DNA of 64,000 nucleotides from Pyxidicoccus xibeiensis (GCF_024198175.1 NZ_JAJVKV010000010.1:124001-188000), one strand, 5' to 3'. Counted from the first letter of the stretch, positions 54,410 through 63,372 are shown. Made by a program: numbers and translations. The notes: generated from the sequence alone by a model not told the origin.

Positions 54410-56139
54410 CCCGACACCTTCTCGACGTTCCGGAAGGCCGTGGCCGCGGCCTCGTCGGGCTGCAGCTCGTCCGAGGGACGGACGAGCCGCAGGACGCGGC
54501 CCCGGCCGGCGACGAAGTTCCGCGCGCGCCGCAGCTCCGGCAGGTGTGCGTCCGCCTCACGCCAGCAGGCGAGGCAGGCGGTGAAGTCCGCCACCGCCTC
54601 CGTCCACTCGCCCAGGGCCACGTGGGCCTCTGCCGCCAGCAGGTGGAAGTGGCCGCAGCCGGGCCGCTCCACCACCAGCGCCCGGGCCAGCTCCAGCGCC
54701 TTGTCCTCGCGCTCGGAGCGCAGCCGCAGGCGGGCCAGCGCCTCGCGCGCCGGGCGCGAGAAGGCCGCGGGGCCGGCGGCACGCAGGCGGCGCTCCAGGC
54801 GCAGCGCGCGCGTCAGCGTGGCCTCGGCGCGTCCCGGCTCTCCCCGGCGCGCCTCCAGCCCACCGCGCAGCTCCTGCGAGGCCACCTCCACCAGCCGGGC
54901 GACGTCCCGCGGGCACAGGAGGTGGCCCTCCGAGCGGCGCTCCTCCGCCAGCGACGTGTGGAGCGCCTCCAGCGCGTCACACGTGCGCTCCACCTCCACC
55001 AGCCGCGACGCCTCCAGCGCGCTCACGCCCCGGGTGTACAGCCGCACGCCGTCGCGCAGGCCCAGCTCCGCGGGGGTTGCCGACTCGGGCAGGTCCATGG
55101 GCACGTCCGCCGCCGCGCGCCAGAAGCCGAAGCGAAGGTGCGCGGACACCAGGGTGGTGGCCGCGAAGAGCAGCGCCTGGCCGTCGCGCCCGGCGGCCTC
55201 CACGCGGTGCCGCAGGCGCCGGGCCCAGGACTGGGCGTCGGTGTACCGGCCCGCCTCGGCGCAGCCCAGGCTGAGCAGCCTCATGGCGGCCTCCGCGCTC
55301 GGGGCCGCCTGGGGTGGCAGCCCTTCCGCCGCGAGGTACGCGTCATCCGCCGCCACCGCGGCCTCCAGCGCGCAGCGCGCCTCGTCCAACTGCCCCACCC
55401 GCTGCAGCAGCCGGCCGGCGGCGAGCAGCGCCGGGCTGGCGCCGGGGGCGAGCCGCACCAGGGCCCTCGCGCTCTCCAGCGCCGCCTCCGGCCGGGTGCT
55501 GTGCAGCATCGCCTGTACCCACGCATGGTGGACGCCCGCGTGGTCCGGGTGCGTGCGCAGCAGCTCGCGCAGCAGCGCCTGCGCATACGGCAGGCCCTGC
55601 CCGGGGCGGCCGTCCGGCTCGTAGCCGTCCACGAGGAAGCCGGCCAGCAGCAGCCGCGCCTCGACGTCCTCGGGATAGCGGTCGACGAGGCACTCCATGT
55701 CCCGCACGAAGGCCTGACGGCCGTTGGCGGGGCCCTTGTCCGCGAGCAGGCTGGCGGCGACAACGTAGCGCTGCTCCACGTCCGGGGTGCCCTCGCTCAG
55801 CGCCAGCGCATGGCGGATGGCCTCCGCGCGTCCGGCGGCGAAGCGGGCGCCCGCGCCGCGCGTCAGGGCCAGCCCCCACCACGCCATGGCCAGCTCGGAG
55901 TCCCGGCGTGCCGCCTCGGCGAAGGCGCGGCGGGCTTCCTCGCCCCAGCCCAGTTGCAGCAGCCGCAGCCCCTGGTCGAAGTACGCCTGCGCCAGCGGCT
56001 CGCGGGTGCTCACCGCCAGGTGCGCGGTGCCCAGGCCCTCGCGCAGCGGCGGCGGCGGCAGGGCCTCGTCCGCGACATCCTCCCAGGGGGCTTCGCGATA
56101 GACGGACGGTTCGTCGGCTCGGAGCAGTCGCGCCAGCAT
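54406..56139 (-). CDS. Large cytoplasmic TPR-repeat protein
   Basis: A 577-residue all-helical protein without a signal peptide. It opens with AYFDQGLRLLQLGWGEEARRAFAEAARRDSELAMAWWGLALTRGAGARFAAGRAEAIRHALAL, the TPR string known from many bacterial proteins with a Y/F-DQGL-x-L motif. Repeats continue throughout (HAWVQAMLHSTRPEAALESARALVRLAPGASPALLAAGRLLQRVGQLDEARCALEAAV). It probably scaffolds protein-protein contacts. The stop overlaps the MerC-like start as TTGA, and the next gene upstream is 10 bp away, so it belongs to a minus-strand operon. No enzymatic motif. Confidence 0.82.
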   Translation of the reverse strand: MLARLLRADEPSVYREAPWEDVADEALPPPPLREGLGTAHLAVSTREPLAQAYFDQGLRLLQLGWGEEARRAFAEAARRDSELAMAWWGLALTRGAGARFAAGRAEAIRHALALSEGTPDVEQRYVVAASLLADKGPANGRQAFVRDMECLVDRYPEDVEARLLLAGFLVDGYEPDGRPGQGLPYAQALLRELLRTHPDHAGVHHAWVQAMLHSTRPEAALESARALVRLAPGASPALLAAGRLLQRVGQLDEARCALEAAVAADDAYLAAEGLPPQAAPSAEAAMRLLSLGCAEAGRYTDAQSWARRLRHRVEAAGRDGQALLFAATTLVSAHLRFGFWRAAADVPMDLPESATPAELGLRDGVRLYTRGVSALEASRLVEVERTCDALEALHTSLAEERRSEGHLLCPRDVARLVEVASQELRGGLEARRGEPGRAEATLTRALRLERRLRAAGPAAFSRPAREALARLRLRSEREDKALELARALVVERPGCGHFHLLAAEAHVALGEWTEAVADFTACLACWREADAHLPELRRARNFVAGRGRVLRLVRPSDELQPDEAAATAFRNVEKVSG

Positions 56140-56149
56140 GGTGTTCTCC

Positions 56150-56764
56150 TCAGGCCCCGGTGCCCGGGGCAGCACAGACGTTGAACCCAGAATCCAATGA
56201 ACGCACGCGCGACGCGAGCCGTCGCCATGCACTGGACAGCGTGTCCGGAGCGACGGGAGACGCCTTCCGCCGCACCTCCACGCACGTACGCCTCCACTCG
56301 AGGCCCACCTCCTCCACCACCCACGCCTCGTAACCCGCGAGCCAGCCCGCCAGCGTCGCCAGCCCCTCGCGGGCGGCGCGGCGCTCCGGGGCCGTGGCGG
56401 GCTCGCGCCACGAGCCCAGGTCCTGCGCGCGGAAGACGGGCTGCGCGGGCGCCGCATCCAGCAGGCGTGGGGTGAAGCCATCCCTGGGGACGAAGACGGC
56501 CTCCCCGCACTCACACAGCACCCCGAAGCCCCACATCACCAGGCGCCCGCCGCCCGGCAGGTCCACCGTGTACGCGCTCTGTCCCTCCACGCCCTCGGGA
56601 CGCACGTGGCGCACGAGCCCCCTGCGCGCGAGGAGGTTGCCCTCGGGGCAGAGGACGTCCCGCCCGAGGCACCACATGGAGACGTCGAACAGGCGCGCTC
56701 CGTCGCGAAGCAGCTCGCAGGGGAGCACGGAGGAAGCATCCTGACCGGGCACGGGGCGCGCCAT
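56150..56764 (-). CDS. Unknown protein in the MerC/TPR operon
   Basis: A 204-residue protein without a signal peptide. It contains scattered cysteines: PCELL, WCLGRDVLCPEGN and VLCECGEAVFVPRDG. The pattern VLCPEGNLLARRGLVRHVRPEG resembles metal or nucleic-acid binding, but no family was recognised. The C-terminus is helical and basic. The ATG begins two bases after the stop of the upstream gene, so translation is coupled. It is followed 10 bp later by the TPR gene. An accessory role in metal handling is only inferred from its neighbours. Confidence 0.65.
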   Translation of the reverse strand: MARPVPGQDASSVLPCELLRDGARLFDVSMWCLGRDVLCPEGNLLARRGLVRHVRPEGVEGQSAYTVDLPGGGRLVMWGFGVLCECGEAVFVPRDGFTPRLLDAAPAQPVFRAQDLGSWREPATAPERRAAREGLATLAGWLAGYEAWVVEEVGLEWRRTCVEVRRKASPVAPDTLSSAWRRLASRVRSLDSGFNVCAAPGTGA

Positions 56765-56766
56765 GC

Positions 56767-57150
56767 TCAGCTCGCGGCCTTCTTCACGGCGTCACCGCGA
56801 CGCACCTTCACCTCGCCGAACAGCGCGGTGGCGGCCACGGAGCCGCCGCCCTGCTTGGCGAGCACGGCGTTGACGGCGCGCACCAGCTTGCCGCGGACGC
56901 GGGGCGGCAGCGGCTGGTCCCCCAGCGCGGCCTGCATTTGCTGCGAGCTGATACCCCGGCCGCTCTTCGGCTTGCCGAGCTCCAGCTCCGTGTAGCTCTT
57001 GCCCTGCGTCTCCTTGTCGCGGCGCTTGCCGGACCGCTTGCGGACGAGCACGCGGTCCGCCTCGCCATGGGCCTCGAGCTGCCGGGACAGGCGCAGCAGC
57101 GTGTCGGAGGAAATCTGCTTCTCGTTCAGGAACTGCTGGAAGGCGCCCAT
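56767..57150 (-). CDS. Small basic protein of unknown function
   Basis: A 127-residue, highly charged protein (RKRSGKRRDKETQGKSYTELELGKPKSGRG) with predicted helices at both ends (MGAFQQFLNEKQISSDTLLRLSRQLEAHGEADRV and RGKLVRAVNAVLAKQGGGSV). No cysteine, no signal peptide. It resembles small basic proteins of the cytoplasm, possibly nucleic-acid binding. It starts the block of four tightly packed genes ending in the MerC-like gene. A strong hairpin lies between it and the upstream lipoprotein gene. Confidence 0.65.
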   Translation of the reverse strand: MGAFQQFLNEKQISSDTLLRLSRQLEAHGEADRVLVRKRSGKRRDKETQGKSYTELELGKPKSGRGISSQQMQAALGDQPLPPRVRGKLVRAVNAVLAKQGGGSVAATALFGEVKVRRGDAVKKAAS

Positions 57151-57167
57151 CGTCTTTCTCCAGGAAG

Positions 57168-57193
57168 GGGGGCCGGCGTACCTGCCGGCCCCC
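57168..57193 (-). terminator. Perfect 10-bp hairpin upstream of the MerC/TPR operon
   Basis: GGGGGCCGGC, loop GTACCT, GCCGGCCCCC. It sits in the 81-bp gap between the His-tailed lipoprotein and the small basic protein, 18 bp before the latter's start. Without a T-tract it may be an attenuator or RNA-processing element between the two transcription units. Confidence 0.5.
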
Positions 57194-57231
57194 GGTGGTG
57201 GGGAGCGAGGCCCGCGGCTGTGAGGCCCGGC

Positions 57232-57726
57232 CTACTCCTCGTGGTCGTGGTCCCCGTGCGCCGCCTCTTCGATGACGACGGAGACGGATGCGGCGGTGGT
57301 GGGGCCGAAGGTGAGCGTGTGCGTGCCGACCGTCAGGGGCACCACGTGGCGGCCCTTGATGTCCGTGCACTGGGTGGAGCTCTTGGTGCTCTCCTCAATC
57401 TCCACCGTCGCGCCGCCCGCGTTCTTCACGGTGACGGCCACGTCCGCACCGGTGAAGATGACGTAGTCGGTGGCCTCCGCCGCCGCGAAGGACACGGAGC
57501 CCGTCTTGCCGCCCGTGCCGTCCACCAGGGTGATGTCGTAGCGGCGGTGGTCGTTGGACACCGGGGGAGGCGTCCCGGTGAGCGTCGCCGTGACAGGGGT
57601 GGCCGGCCCCTCCTGGAGGTGCTCGCAGCCCTCCACGTCGACGTTCTCCTCCTCTTCATCATCGCCGCAGGCGGAGGCGAGCAGCGCGGTGGACACGAAG
57701 AGGGCGGCAAGGAGCTTCTTGTTCAT
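57232..57726 (-). CDS. Lipoprotein with His/Asp/Glu tail
   Basis: A 164-residue lipoprotein (LLASAC, C20), with an acidic stretch right after the lipid anchor (GDDEEEENVDVEG). The body is a beta-rich domain (RYDITLVDGTGGKTGSVSFAAAEATDYVIFTGADVAVTVKNAGG, TVGTHTLTFGPTTAASVSVVIEEA). It ends AAHGDHDHEE, a short metal-binding tail. Two cysteines (EGCEHL, STQCTD) may pair. GGAG lies eight bases before the ATG. No family was recognised. The acidic head and His tail fit a periplasmic metal buffer near the small Cys/His protein. Confidence 0.72.
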   Translation of the reverse strand: MNKKLLAALFVSTALLASACGDDEEEENVDVEGCEHLQEGPATPVTATLTGTPPPVSNDHRRYDITLVDGTGGKTGSVSFAAAEATDYVIFTGADVAVTVKNAGGATVEIEESTKSSTQCTDIKGRHVVPLTVGTHTLTFGPTTAASVSVVIEEAAHGDHDHEE

Positions 57727-57800
57727 GGGTGATACTCCACGGGTTGTGCTGCGGGTGTGCCATGGCCAGACGCAATCCCAGACATCACCCGCGAGGGTGC

Positions 57801-57814
57801 CGTCAGGACTGACG
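57801..57814. promoter_or_regulatory. 14-bp palindrome upstream of the His-tailed lipoprotein gene
   Basis: CGTCAG-GA-CTGACG is a perfect 6-bp inverted repeat about 75 bp upstream of the ATG. The 298-bp gap around it shows no other clear feature. It is a candidate regulator site only. Confidence 0.4.
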
Positions 57815-58024
57815 TTCGGACATGGAAAGACAGACGTCTCACGCGCCGGCCACGGGGGCCGGTACGCACGTCTCGGCAGGGGCGAGGGAAGGAGCCTCAG
57901 GCGGCGGAGCGCAGCGCCAGCACCCGCGACCCGCCCACGGCGGACGGAGGGGTTGCGCGCTCAGCGGGCCACGGACGACCGCACGACGTGACGACGCCGC
58001 ACGGAAGCACGGGCTCCCCGGGCC

Positions 58025-58459
58025 TCAGGCGCGGGGCGGAGACGCCTTGGGCGCAAGGTGCAGCCGCGCGACGGGTTCCGAGTGGAAACGGAACACGGCC
58101 AGCGAGGGTGCGGAGCGGGCAGGCACCACCGAGAGGATGGCGCCGCCCTCCGGCGGAGGCGGAGCCTCACGGCGGAAGAAGGCATGGACGCAGTGGGCCT
58201 CGGCGCCGTGCGACTCGGCGGCATCCTGCCGGGAGGCGACGCGGGCATCGTCGAAGGAGTCCTCGACGTACCCCGGGCCGTGGCCCTCCATGTCCTCGAC
58301 GTGCACCACCTCGCCGTGCTCCAGGCAGGTGGCGTGCTGCACCAGGGCGAAGTGCATGATGCTGCCCACGTACGCCATCGCACACAGGAGCACGAGCGGC
58401 AGCGCCAGGAGGCGCGACCGGACGAGACTCACGGGCAGATGGCGGGTGGAGCGGCTCAC
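58025..58459 (-). CDS. Small exported Cys/His protein, paralogue of the metal-cluster protein
   Basis: A 144-residue protein from the GTG at 58459, or 159 residues from the ATG at 58504; neither has a clear ribosome site. After a hydrophobic anchor (LLALPLVLLCAMAYVGSIM) comes HFALVQHATCLEHGEVVHVEDMEGHG, with five His and one Cys, then more His (ESHGAEAHCVHAFF). G-x-[IL]-[ML]-H, C-x2-H and the closing PKASPP are shared with the first protein of the metal-uptake cluster. The His/Cys density suggests periplasmic metal binding. The two copies sit at the heads of two separate gene groups, which points to a shared regulatory or sensing role. Confidence 0.65.
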   Translation of the reverse strand: MSRSTRHLPVSLVRSRLLALPLVLLCAMAYVGSIMHFALVQHATCLEHGEVVHVEDMEGHGPGYVEDSFDDARVASRQDAAESHGAEAHCVHAFFRREAPPPPEGGAILSVVPARSAPSLAVFRFHSEPVARLHLAPKASPPRA

Positions 58460-58744
58460 GGCAAGGCATCCCAGGGTGGAAATACAGACGCGGTTGTAAG
58501 CCATACGGGCCGCGAGCGCAAGTCAGTATGATGTGTTTGTCGACCTGGGGTGCGACACCCATCGGGCCTGGCGACGCGAACTCCGTGCACACCCGGCTCC
58601 CGCGCCAGGGCCCGAGGCCAGGCCCGTCTCCCAGGCGCATCACAACCGGGGCGGGCGCGCTCGAACGCACTGAGCAGCCTTGAGTGAGTGGGCGACACCC
58701 GCGCAGCCGGAACCGACCGCAGGGAGCGCTTGAAGGGGGGCACC

Positions 58745-61573
58745 GTGTTGTCGGGAATAGAGGTGACCGCCCATGCACCGGCGTGGGCATGGGGAGGGGC
58801 CCTCGTCGCCATCATCCTGACGGCGGTGGTGCTCGGCTTCAACCGGCTGTGCTGGAACAGGAAGCATCCGCGGCTCGTGGTGTTCGTGTCGCATCTGCCG
58901 ATGTCGATGCTCATCGCCTGCGTGTGGATCGACATGGGAGCGCGCTGGGGAGCACCAGTCCTGGGGCTCTGGCTGTTGGCGCACCTAGCACTCTGCTTCT
59001 TACACGCGGGCTGGGCAGCGATGCATCCACGTCTGGCGGCCGTTTCCTGGCCCTACCTGCCTCTGTTCCTGATCAGTGGGCTGTTATGGGCGGCCCTGGC
59101 GACGGGGCTGGTGAGGCTGACCGCATCGGGGGTGACGGAGTTGGAGTCCCATTGGACCGGGCTCGCCCTCCGTTATCCGATGGTGCAGAGCGCAGCGTGG
59201 CTCTACTTCTGGCTACCACTCCTGCTCGCCTACTCGCTCATCATGGTGGCGGCCGCGCGTTTCATGTCCCGCCACTTCTTCCACGCAACACTGGTTACGC
59301 TCGTCATTTGCGCCGTGGCGGCGGGCTTGCTGCATGCCGAGCCCAGGCCCGAGTCAGTGCCCTTCATGGCGGGGGCTTCGATGGAATGCCCCTTCGAGAA
59401 GCACATTTGCTTTGCGCTATCGCCTCCTTCCTCCGAAGTGAGGACCCCTGCCCCCGACCCCGAGGTCTGGCCGTCCCCTCAGTCGCTCGGCCAATGGGTC
59501 CAGAACACGCGATCCGGGCTCTCGCCGGTGTGGTGGCAACCCCTATCGTCGGAGGCCCCCATTTCCTTTTTCCCGCCGCAGTCCCCGGGGGACACAGCCT
59601 CCACCCATCAACCTCCCTTGTTGCCGGACACGCTCTCTCTCGTGGTGCTCGGAGTCTCGCTGCTCCTGATCTATCGAGCGCTGAGGTCCATCAATGCGCG
59701 CCAGTCAACCATGCCCATCGAAGTCGGTCCCATCATCGACTCCACTCCCGCGAGGGAGGGAGCACCCGCGCCAGTGCCACCTCTAGCTCCAGCCCAGCAG
59801 GGCGACGCGGCACAGCCGGAACAACGGAGGCCCGAACTGGAGCAACTTCTCCGGGAGACCCTGCAGAAGAACGCGCTGCACACGCCTCCGGGAGTCCCCG
59901 GAGGCGAGCTCTTGTACTGGCGGGAGCTGCTGGAGACGCAGACGAACGACCGGTTGAGCTGGTTCACGCGGCTCATCGCCCTGCTCATGCGCGTGGCCAT
60001 CCCACCGCATGGCCTGCGAGTCACTGGCGTCGTCGTCTCGCGGGAGTGGAACGGAAAGACGACTCAGGGGCTGCGATTCTCGGTGAAGAACCTCCGCACC
60101 CACCGCGTCGAGCTCGCGGAGACCTACGTCGAGCCCGCGGAGACCTACAACGAAGCCCCCAACCTGGAGGCCATCGTCGAGCGCGCGGCCTATGCCACGT
60201 CCGAGCTGGCGCTGGAGTTGTGCCCCGCGCTGCCTGCGTGGACGTACTGGCACGAACGGGATGGAATTGCCGTCATCAACTACTGGAAGGGCGTAAAGGC
60301 ATTCCGCGCGCAGCCGTTCCACATCGAGTCCTTCCCGAAAGAGGACCTCCGGCAGGCTCGTGAGCACTTCGAGGCCGCCGCCAAGCGCTGTCACGGGAAC
60401 GGCATGGTGATGCTCCAGTACGGACAGGTCCACGAAGTCACGGAGGACTTCGCCTGCGCGGCGCGCATCTACCTGGACCTCAGCGAAGGCTCCCCCCACA
60501 TGCCGATGGCGCGGTTCCGACTGGCCCGGGTGTGCAGCTTCGTCGACCGGTGGCTGGTACCCCACCTGACAACCACGGACACGGAGAGGATGGCCACGCT
60601 GACGGGGCTGCTCCATGACCTGAGGGACAGCAGGATCTTCCAGCACTTCCATCAACAAGACGCGGAAGACAATAACTGGGACACGCTGACGAAGGAGTGG
60701 CTGGAGAAGCTCCCTCGCGAGAATGACGCGGAGCGCGTGAAGCTCCTGCGAAAGTGCTTCCATCGCTTCGCCATGCACCAGTTCCGGATCCTGGCACGCT
60801 CCTGCTTCTGGGACGTGATCGGATGGTGCCTGTGCAACATCGCGGAGCGGCGACGCCTGGTCCGGACCCTGCTGTGGTCGCCTCAACGGCTGCGAGCCAC
60901 CCACCACGCCATGCAGGTCGCATACTGCTGCACCTGGCTTCGGGAGTGCCTGCTCCAGGCGCCAGACGTGACGGCGAAGGTGCTCAAGCGCGCGGCGTCC
61001 ATGGAACCCAGCCTCAGGCCCTCTCGCACTCCTCCGAGTTTCGGAGGCGATGTCGTCAAGGCACGGCAGTTCTGGAAGTGCTTCCGCCAGGTCTGGGACC
61101 TGGAGCATGAGGCGGACTCCGCCCAGCGCCGTCGGGCCACCGGGTGGGGCATGGTCCACTACAACCTGGCATGCTTCTACGCCCTGTGCCTGATGCCGGA
61201 GATGGACCGGGAGTTCACTGGTATCGCCAGATCAGACGAGAGCGAGGCGGGCTGGAGGATCGCTCCCCTCCCGACGCACTGCGATACCTGGGCCCATCAG
61301 GCCACGCGCCACCTGACCCATGCCATGCACGACCCGCTGGGCCCCATTGCCAAGGGAACCTGGTGGTGGCTGGACAAGGACCCCGACCTGCGGGCGCTTC
61401 GCCGAACTGAGCACTACGCCAGCTGGCGGGAATGGGTCCAGTTGGCGGGCGGCGACCCCGCGACCGCCGTCAAAGCACAGCACGGGCGTGGCGCATGGGG
61501 GCGTCTGACGCTCAGACGGCATATCCCATGGCGCCTGCCTTCACGGGAGCGTCCGGGTCCAGCAGCACGTTGA
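58745..61573 (+). CDS. Large multi-pass membrane protein with long helical C-terminus
   Basis: A 942-residue protein, GTG start four bases after a GGGGGG tract. The first 200 residues hold about six transmembrane spans (ALVAIILTAVVLGF, LPMSMLIACVWIDM, GLWLLAHLALCFLHAG, LPLFLISGLLWAALATGLV, LYFWLPLLLAYSLIMVAAA, LVTLVICAVAAGLL). A seventh lies near residue 300 (LSLVVLGVSLLLIY). The last 600 residues are soluble and helical, ending in a TPR-like WWWLDKDPDLRALR. Motifs YWHERDGIAVINYWKGVKAFRAQPFHIESFP and GWGMVHYNLACFYALCLMP are not from any family I know. Codons such as TTA (59000, 59084) and CTA, rare elsewhere here, hint at transfer. Its 3' end overlaps the convergent lyase gene by 62 bp. Confidence 0.7.
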   Translation: MLSGIEVTAHAPAWAWGGALVAIILTAVVLGFNRLCWNRKHPRLVVFVSHLPMSMLIACVWIDMGARWGAPVLGLWLLAHLALCFLHAGWAAMHPRLAAVSWPYLPLFLISGLLWAALATGLVRLTASGVTELESHWTGLALRYPMVQSAAWLYFWLPLLLAYSLIMVAAARFMSRHFFHATLVTLVICAVAAGLLHAEPRPESVPFMAGASMECPFEKHICFALSPPSSEVRTPAPDPEVWPSPQSLGQWVQNTRSGLSPVWWQPLSSEAPISFFPPQSPGDTASTHQPPLLPDTLSLVVLGVSLLLIYRALRSINARQSTMPIEVGPIIDSTPAREGAPAPVPPLAPAQQGDAAQPEQRRPELEQLLRETLQKNALHTPPGVPGGELLYWRELLETQTNDRLSWFTRLIALLMRVAIPPHGLRVTGVVVSREWNGKTTQGLRFSVKNLRTHRVELAETYVEPAETYNEAPNLEAIVERAAYATSELALELCPALPAWTYWHERDGIAVINYWKGVKAFRAQPFHIESFPKEDLRQAREHFEAAAKRCHGNGMVMLQYGQVHEVTEDFACAARIYLDLSEGSPHMPMARFRLARVCSFVDRWLVPHLTTTDTERMATLTGLLHDLRDSRIFQHFHQQDAEDNNWDTLTKEWLEKLPRENDAERVKLLRKCFHRFAMHQFRILARSCFWDVIGWCLCNIAERRRLVRTLLWSPQRLRATHHAMQVAYCCTWLRECLLQAPDVTAKVLKRAASMEPSLRPSRTPPSFGGDVVKARQFWKCFRQVWDLEHEADSAQRRRATGWGMVHYNLACFYALCLMPEMDREFTGIARSDESEAGWRIAPLPTHCDTWAHQATRHLTHAMHDPLGPIAKGTWWWLDKDPDLRALRRTEHYASWREWVQLAGGDPATAVKAQHGRGAWGRLTLRRHIPWRLPSRERPGPAAR

Positions 61574-63164
61574 CGCACGCCACCGTGCCGCTGGCCAGCG
61601 CCCGCTCCAGGGCCGGACGGATTTGAGCGGGCTCCGTCACGTACTCGCCATGGCCGCCGAACGCCTCCACCACCTTGTCGTAGCGCGTGGGCGCCAGCAG
61701 CGTGGCGGGCGACTTGTCCTCGCCGAACATCTGCACCTGGGGCAGCCGAATCTGCCCCCAGGCCGCGTCGTTGCCCACCACGCACACCATGGGCAGGCGG
61801 AAGCGCACCGCCGTCTCGAAGTCGAAGCCGTTGAGGCCGAACGAGCCGTCCCCCTGCACCACCCAGCACGTGCGCTCCGGGTGCAGCACCTTCGACGCGA
61901 GGGCGAAGGGCGCTCCCACGCCCAGGCAGCCCAGCGGCCCCGGGTCCAACCACCGCCCCGGCTGCTTCAGCTCCAGCACCTTGGCCGCCATGGCCACCCA
62001 GTTGCCGCCGTCCGCGATGAACACCGGGTCCTGCCCCGCGGCGTTGGCCACGTCTGACAGCTCCTTCGCCAGCCGGTAGTGGTGGATGGGCGTGCTGTCG
62101 CTCCGGGCCCATTCGTCGATGGTGGCCTGGCGGCGCGTCTCGCTCTCGCGCAGCGCGGATAGCAGCGCGTCCCTTCGCGACACGTCCGCGCCGTCCGCCA
62201 GGGCGCTGAGCGCGCTGAAGCTGTCCGCGATGAGGCCCACGTCCACCGGGCGGTTGCGGCCCAGCTCCGTCGGGTCGATGTCCACCTGGACGATTTTCGA
62301 CTCCACGCCGAACGTGGGCTCGGAGCCGTAGTTGAGGCGGAAGTCGAAGGGCGTGCCGATGACGAACACCACGTCCGCGCCGCTCAGCGCCTCCTTGCGC
62401 GAGTGCTGGAAGAAGAGCGGGTGGCCCGCCGGCAGGCAGCCGCGGCCCGCGCCGTTGAGGAACACCGGCACCTGGGCCCGCTCCGCGAAGCCGCGCAGCG
62501 CCTCCCACGCGCCGTCCCACCAGATGGACGAGCCGGCGAGGATGGCCGGGCGCTCGGCGGCGCGCAGCAGCGCCAGGGCCTCATCCACCTTGCGCGGGTC
62601 CGGCGCCACGCGGGCGTCCGTGCGGTAGCGCTCCGGCATGCGCAGCGACTCCGCGTCCACGCCGTTGCAGAGCACGTCCCACGCCAGCTCCAGGAACACG
62701 GGGCCGGGCCGTCCGGAGCGCGCCACGCGGAACGCCTTGGCCAGGTAGTGCGGCACCGCCTCCGGCGAGGGCACCCGGTCCGACCACTTGGAGATGCGGT
62801 GGAAGAGGTCCACCTGCTCCATCTCCTGTAGCGCCCCGCGGCCCTGATTGAACGTGGGCGCCGCGCCGCCCAGCAGGAGCATGGGCGAGCTGGCCGCGTA
62901 CGCGTTGGCCACGCCGGTGAGCGCGTCCGTCACGCCCGGGCCCGCCGTCACCACCGCCACGCCCATGCCCCGGGTCAGCCGCGCGTAGGCATCCGCGGCA
63001 TGCGCGGCGGCCTGCTCGTGCCGGGTGTCGATGAGGGAGATGCCCTCCTCCACGCAGGCCGCGTAGATGGGGGCCACATGCAGTCCGGAGAGCGTGAAGA
63101 CGTGACGCACGCCCTCCTTCTTCAGCATCCGCGCGACGAGCTGCCCACCGCTGACCATGCTCAT
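61512..63164 (-). CDS. ThDP-dependent lyase (acetolactate synthase-like, 2-hydroxyacyl-CoA lyase group)
   Basis: A 550-residue enzyme with three domains: the PYR domain with the cofactor Glu E50 (DTRHEQAAAHAADAYAR), a central domain, and the PP domain with WVVQGDGSFGLNGFDFETAVRFRLPMVCVVGNDAAWGQ, which holds the GDG-N motif for ThDP and Mg2+. It resembles 2-hydroxyacyl-CoA lyase, benzaldehyde lyase and acetolactate-synthase homologues. No regulatory subunit gene is nearby, so branched amino-acid synthesis is unlikely. The alpha-oxidation lyase function would fit the branched-lipid genes in this window, but substrate is not proven. ATG preceded by GGAGG. The stop lies inside the end of the convergent membrane-protein gene. 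Confidence 0.9.
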   Translation of the reverse strand: MSMVSGGQLVARMLKKEGVRHVFTLSGLHVAPIYAACVEEGISLIDTRHEQAAAHAADAYARLTRGMGVAVVTAGPGVTDALTGVANAYAASSPMLLLGGAAPTFNQGRGALQEMEQVDLFHRISKWSDRVPSPEAVPHYLAKAFRVARSGRPGPVFLELAWDVLCNGVDAESLRMPERYRTDARVAPDPRKVDEALALLRAAERPAILAGSSIWWDGAWEALRGFAERAQVPVFLNGAGRGCLPAGHPLFFQHSRKEALSGADVVFVIGTPFDFRLNYGSEPTFGVESKIVQVDIDPTELGRNRPVDVGLIADSFSALSALADGADVSRRDALLSALRESETRRQATIDEWARSDSTPIHHYRLAKELSDVANAAGQDPVFIADGGNWVAMAAKVLELKQPGRWLDPGPLGCLGVGAPFALASKVLHPERTCWVVQGDGSFGLNGFDFETAVRFRLPMVCVVGNDAAWGQIRLPQVQMFGEDKSPATLLAPTRYDKVVEAFGGHGEYVTEPAQIRPALERALASGTVACVNVLLDPDAPVKAGAMGYAV

Positions 63165-63372
63165 GCCGAGCCTCCTCTTCGGTTAACGGAGGGCGGAAGA
63201 ACGCCACCCCGACCCCCGCCCCCTCGACAAGCGGCCCATCGTCGCCCACCGGGTCACATATGACCACCTCGAACAGCGCTCCGGCCCCTGCCCCATGGAC
63301 CGGCGAACGGGTCCGAGCGTAGGGTGCGCGCGCCCGGAGAGGCCCGGGCGTCGCTTCCGAGGACAGGACTTC

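Noticed and set aside
58684-60363. 559-codon plus-strand frame overlapping the large membrane protein
   Set aside because: Its translation is Arg/Gly/Pro-rich without hydrophobic spans, whereas the chosen frame gives clear transmembrane segments.
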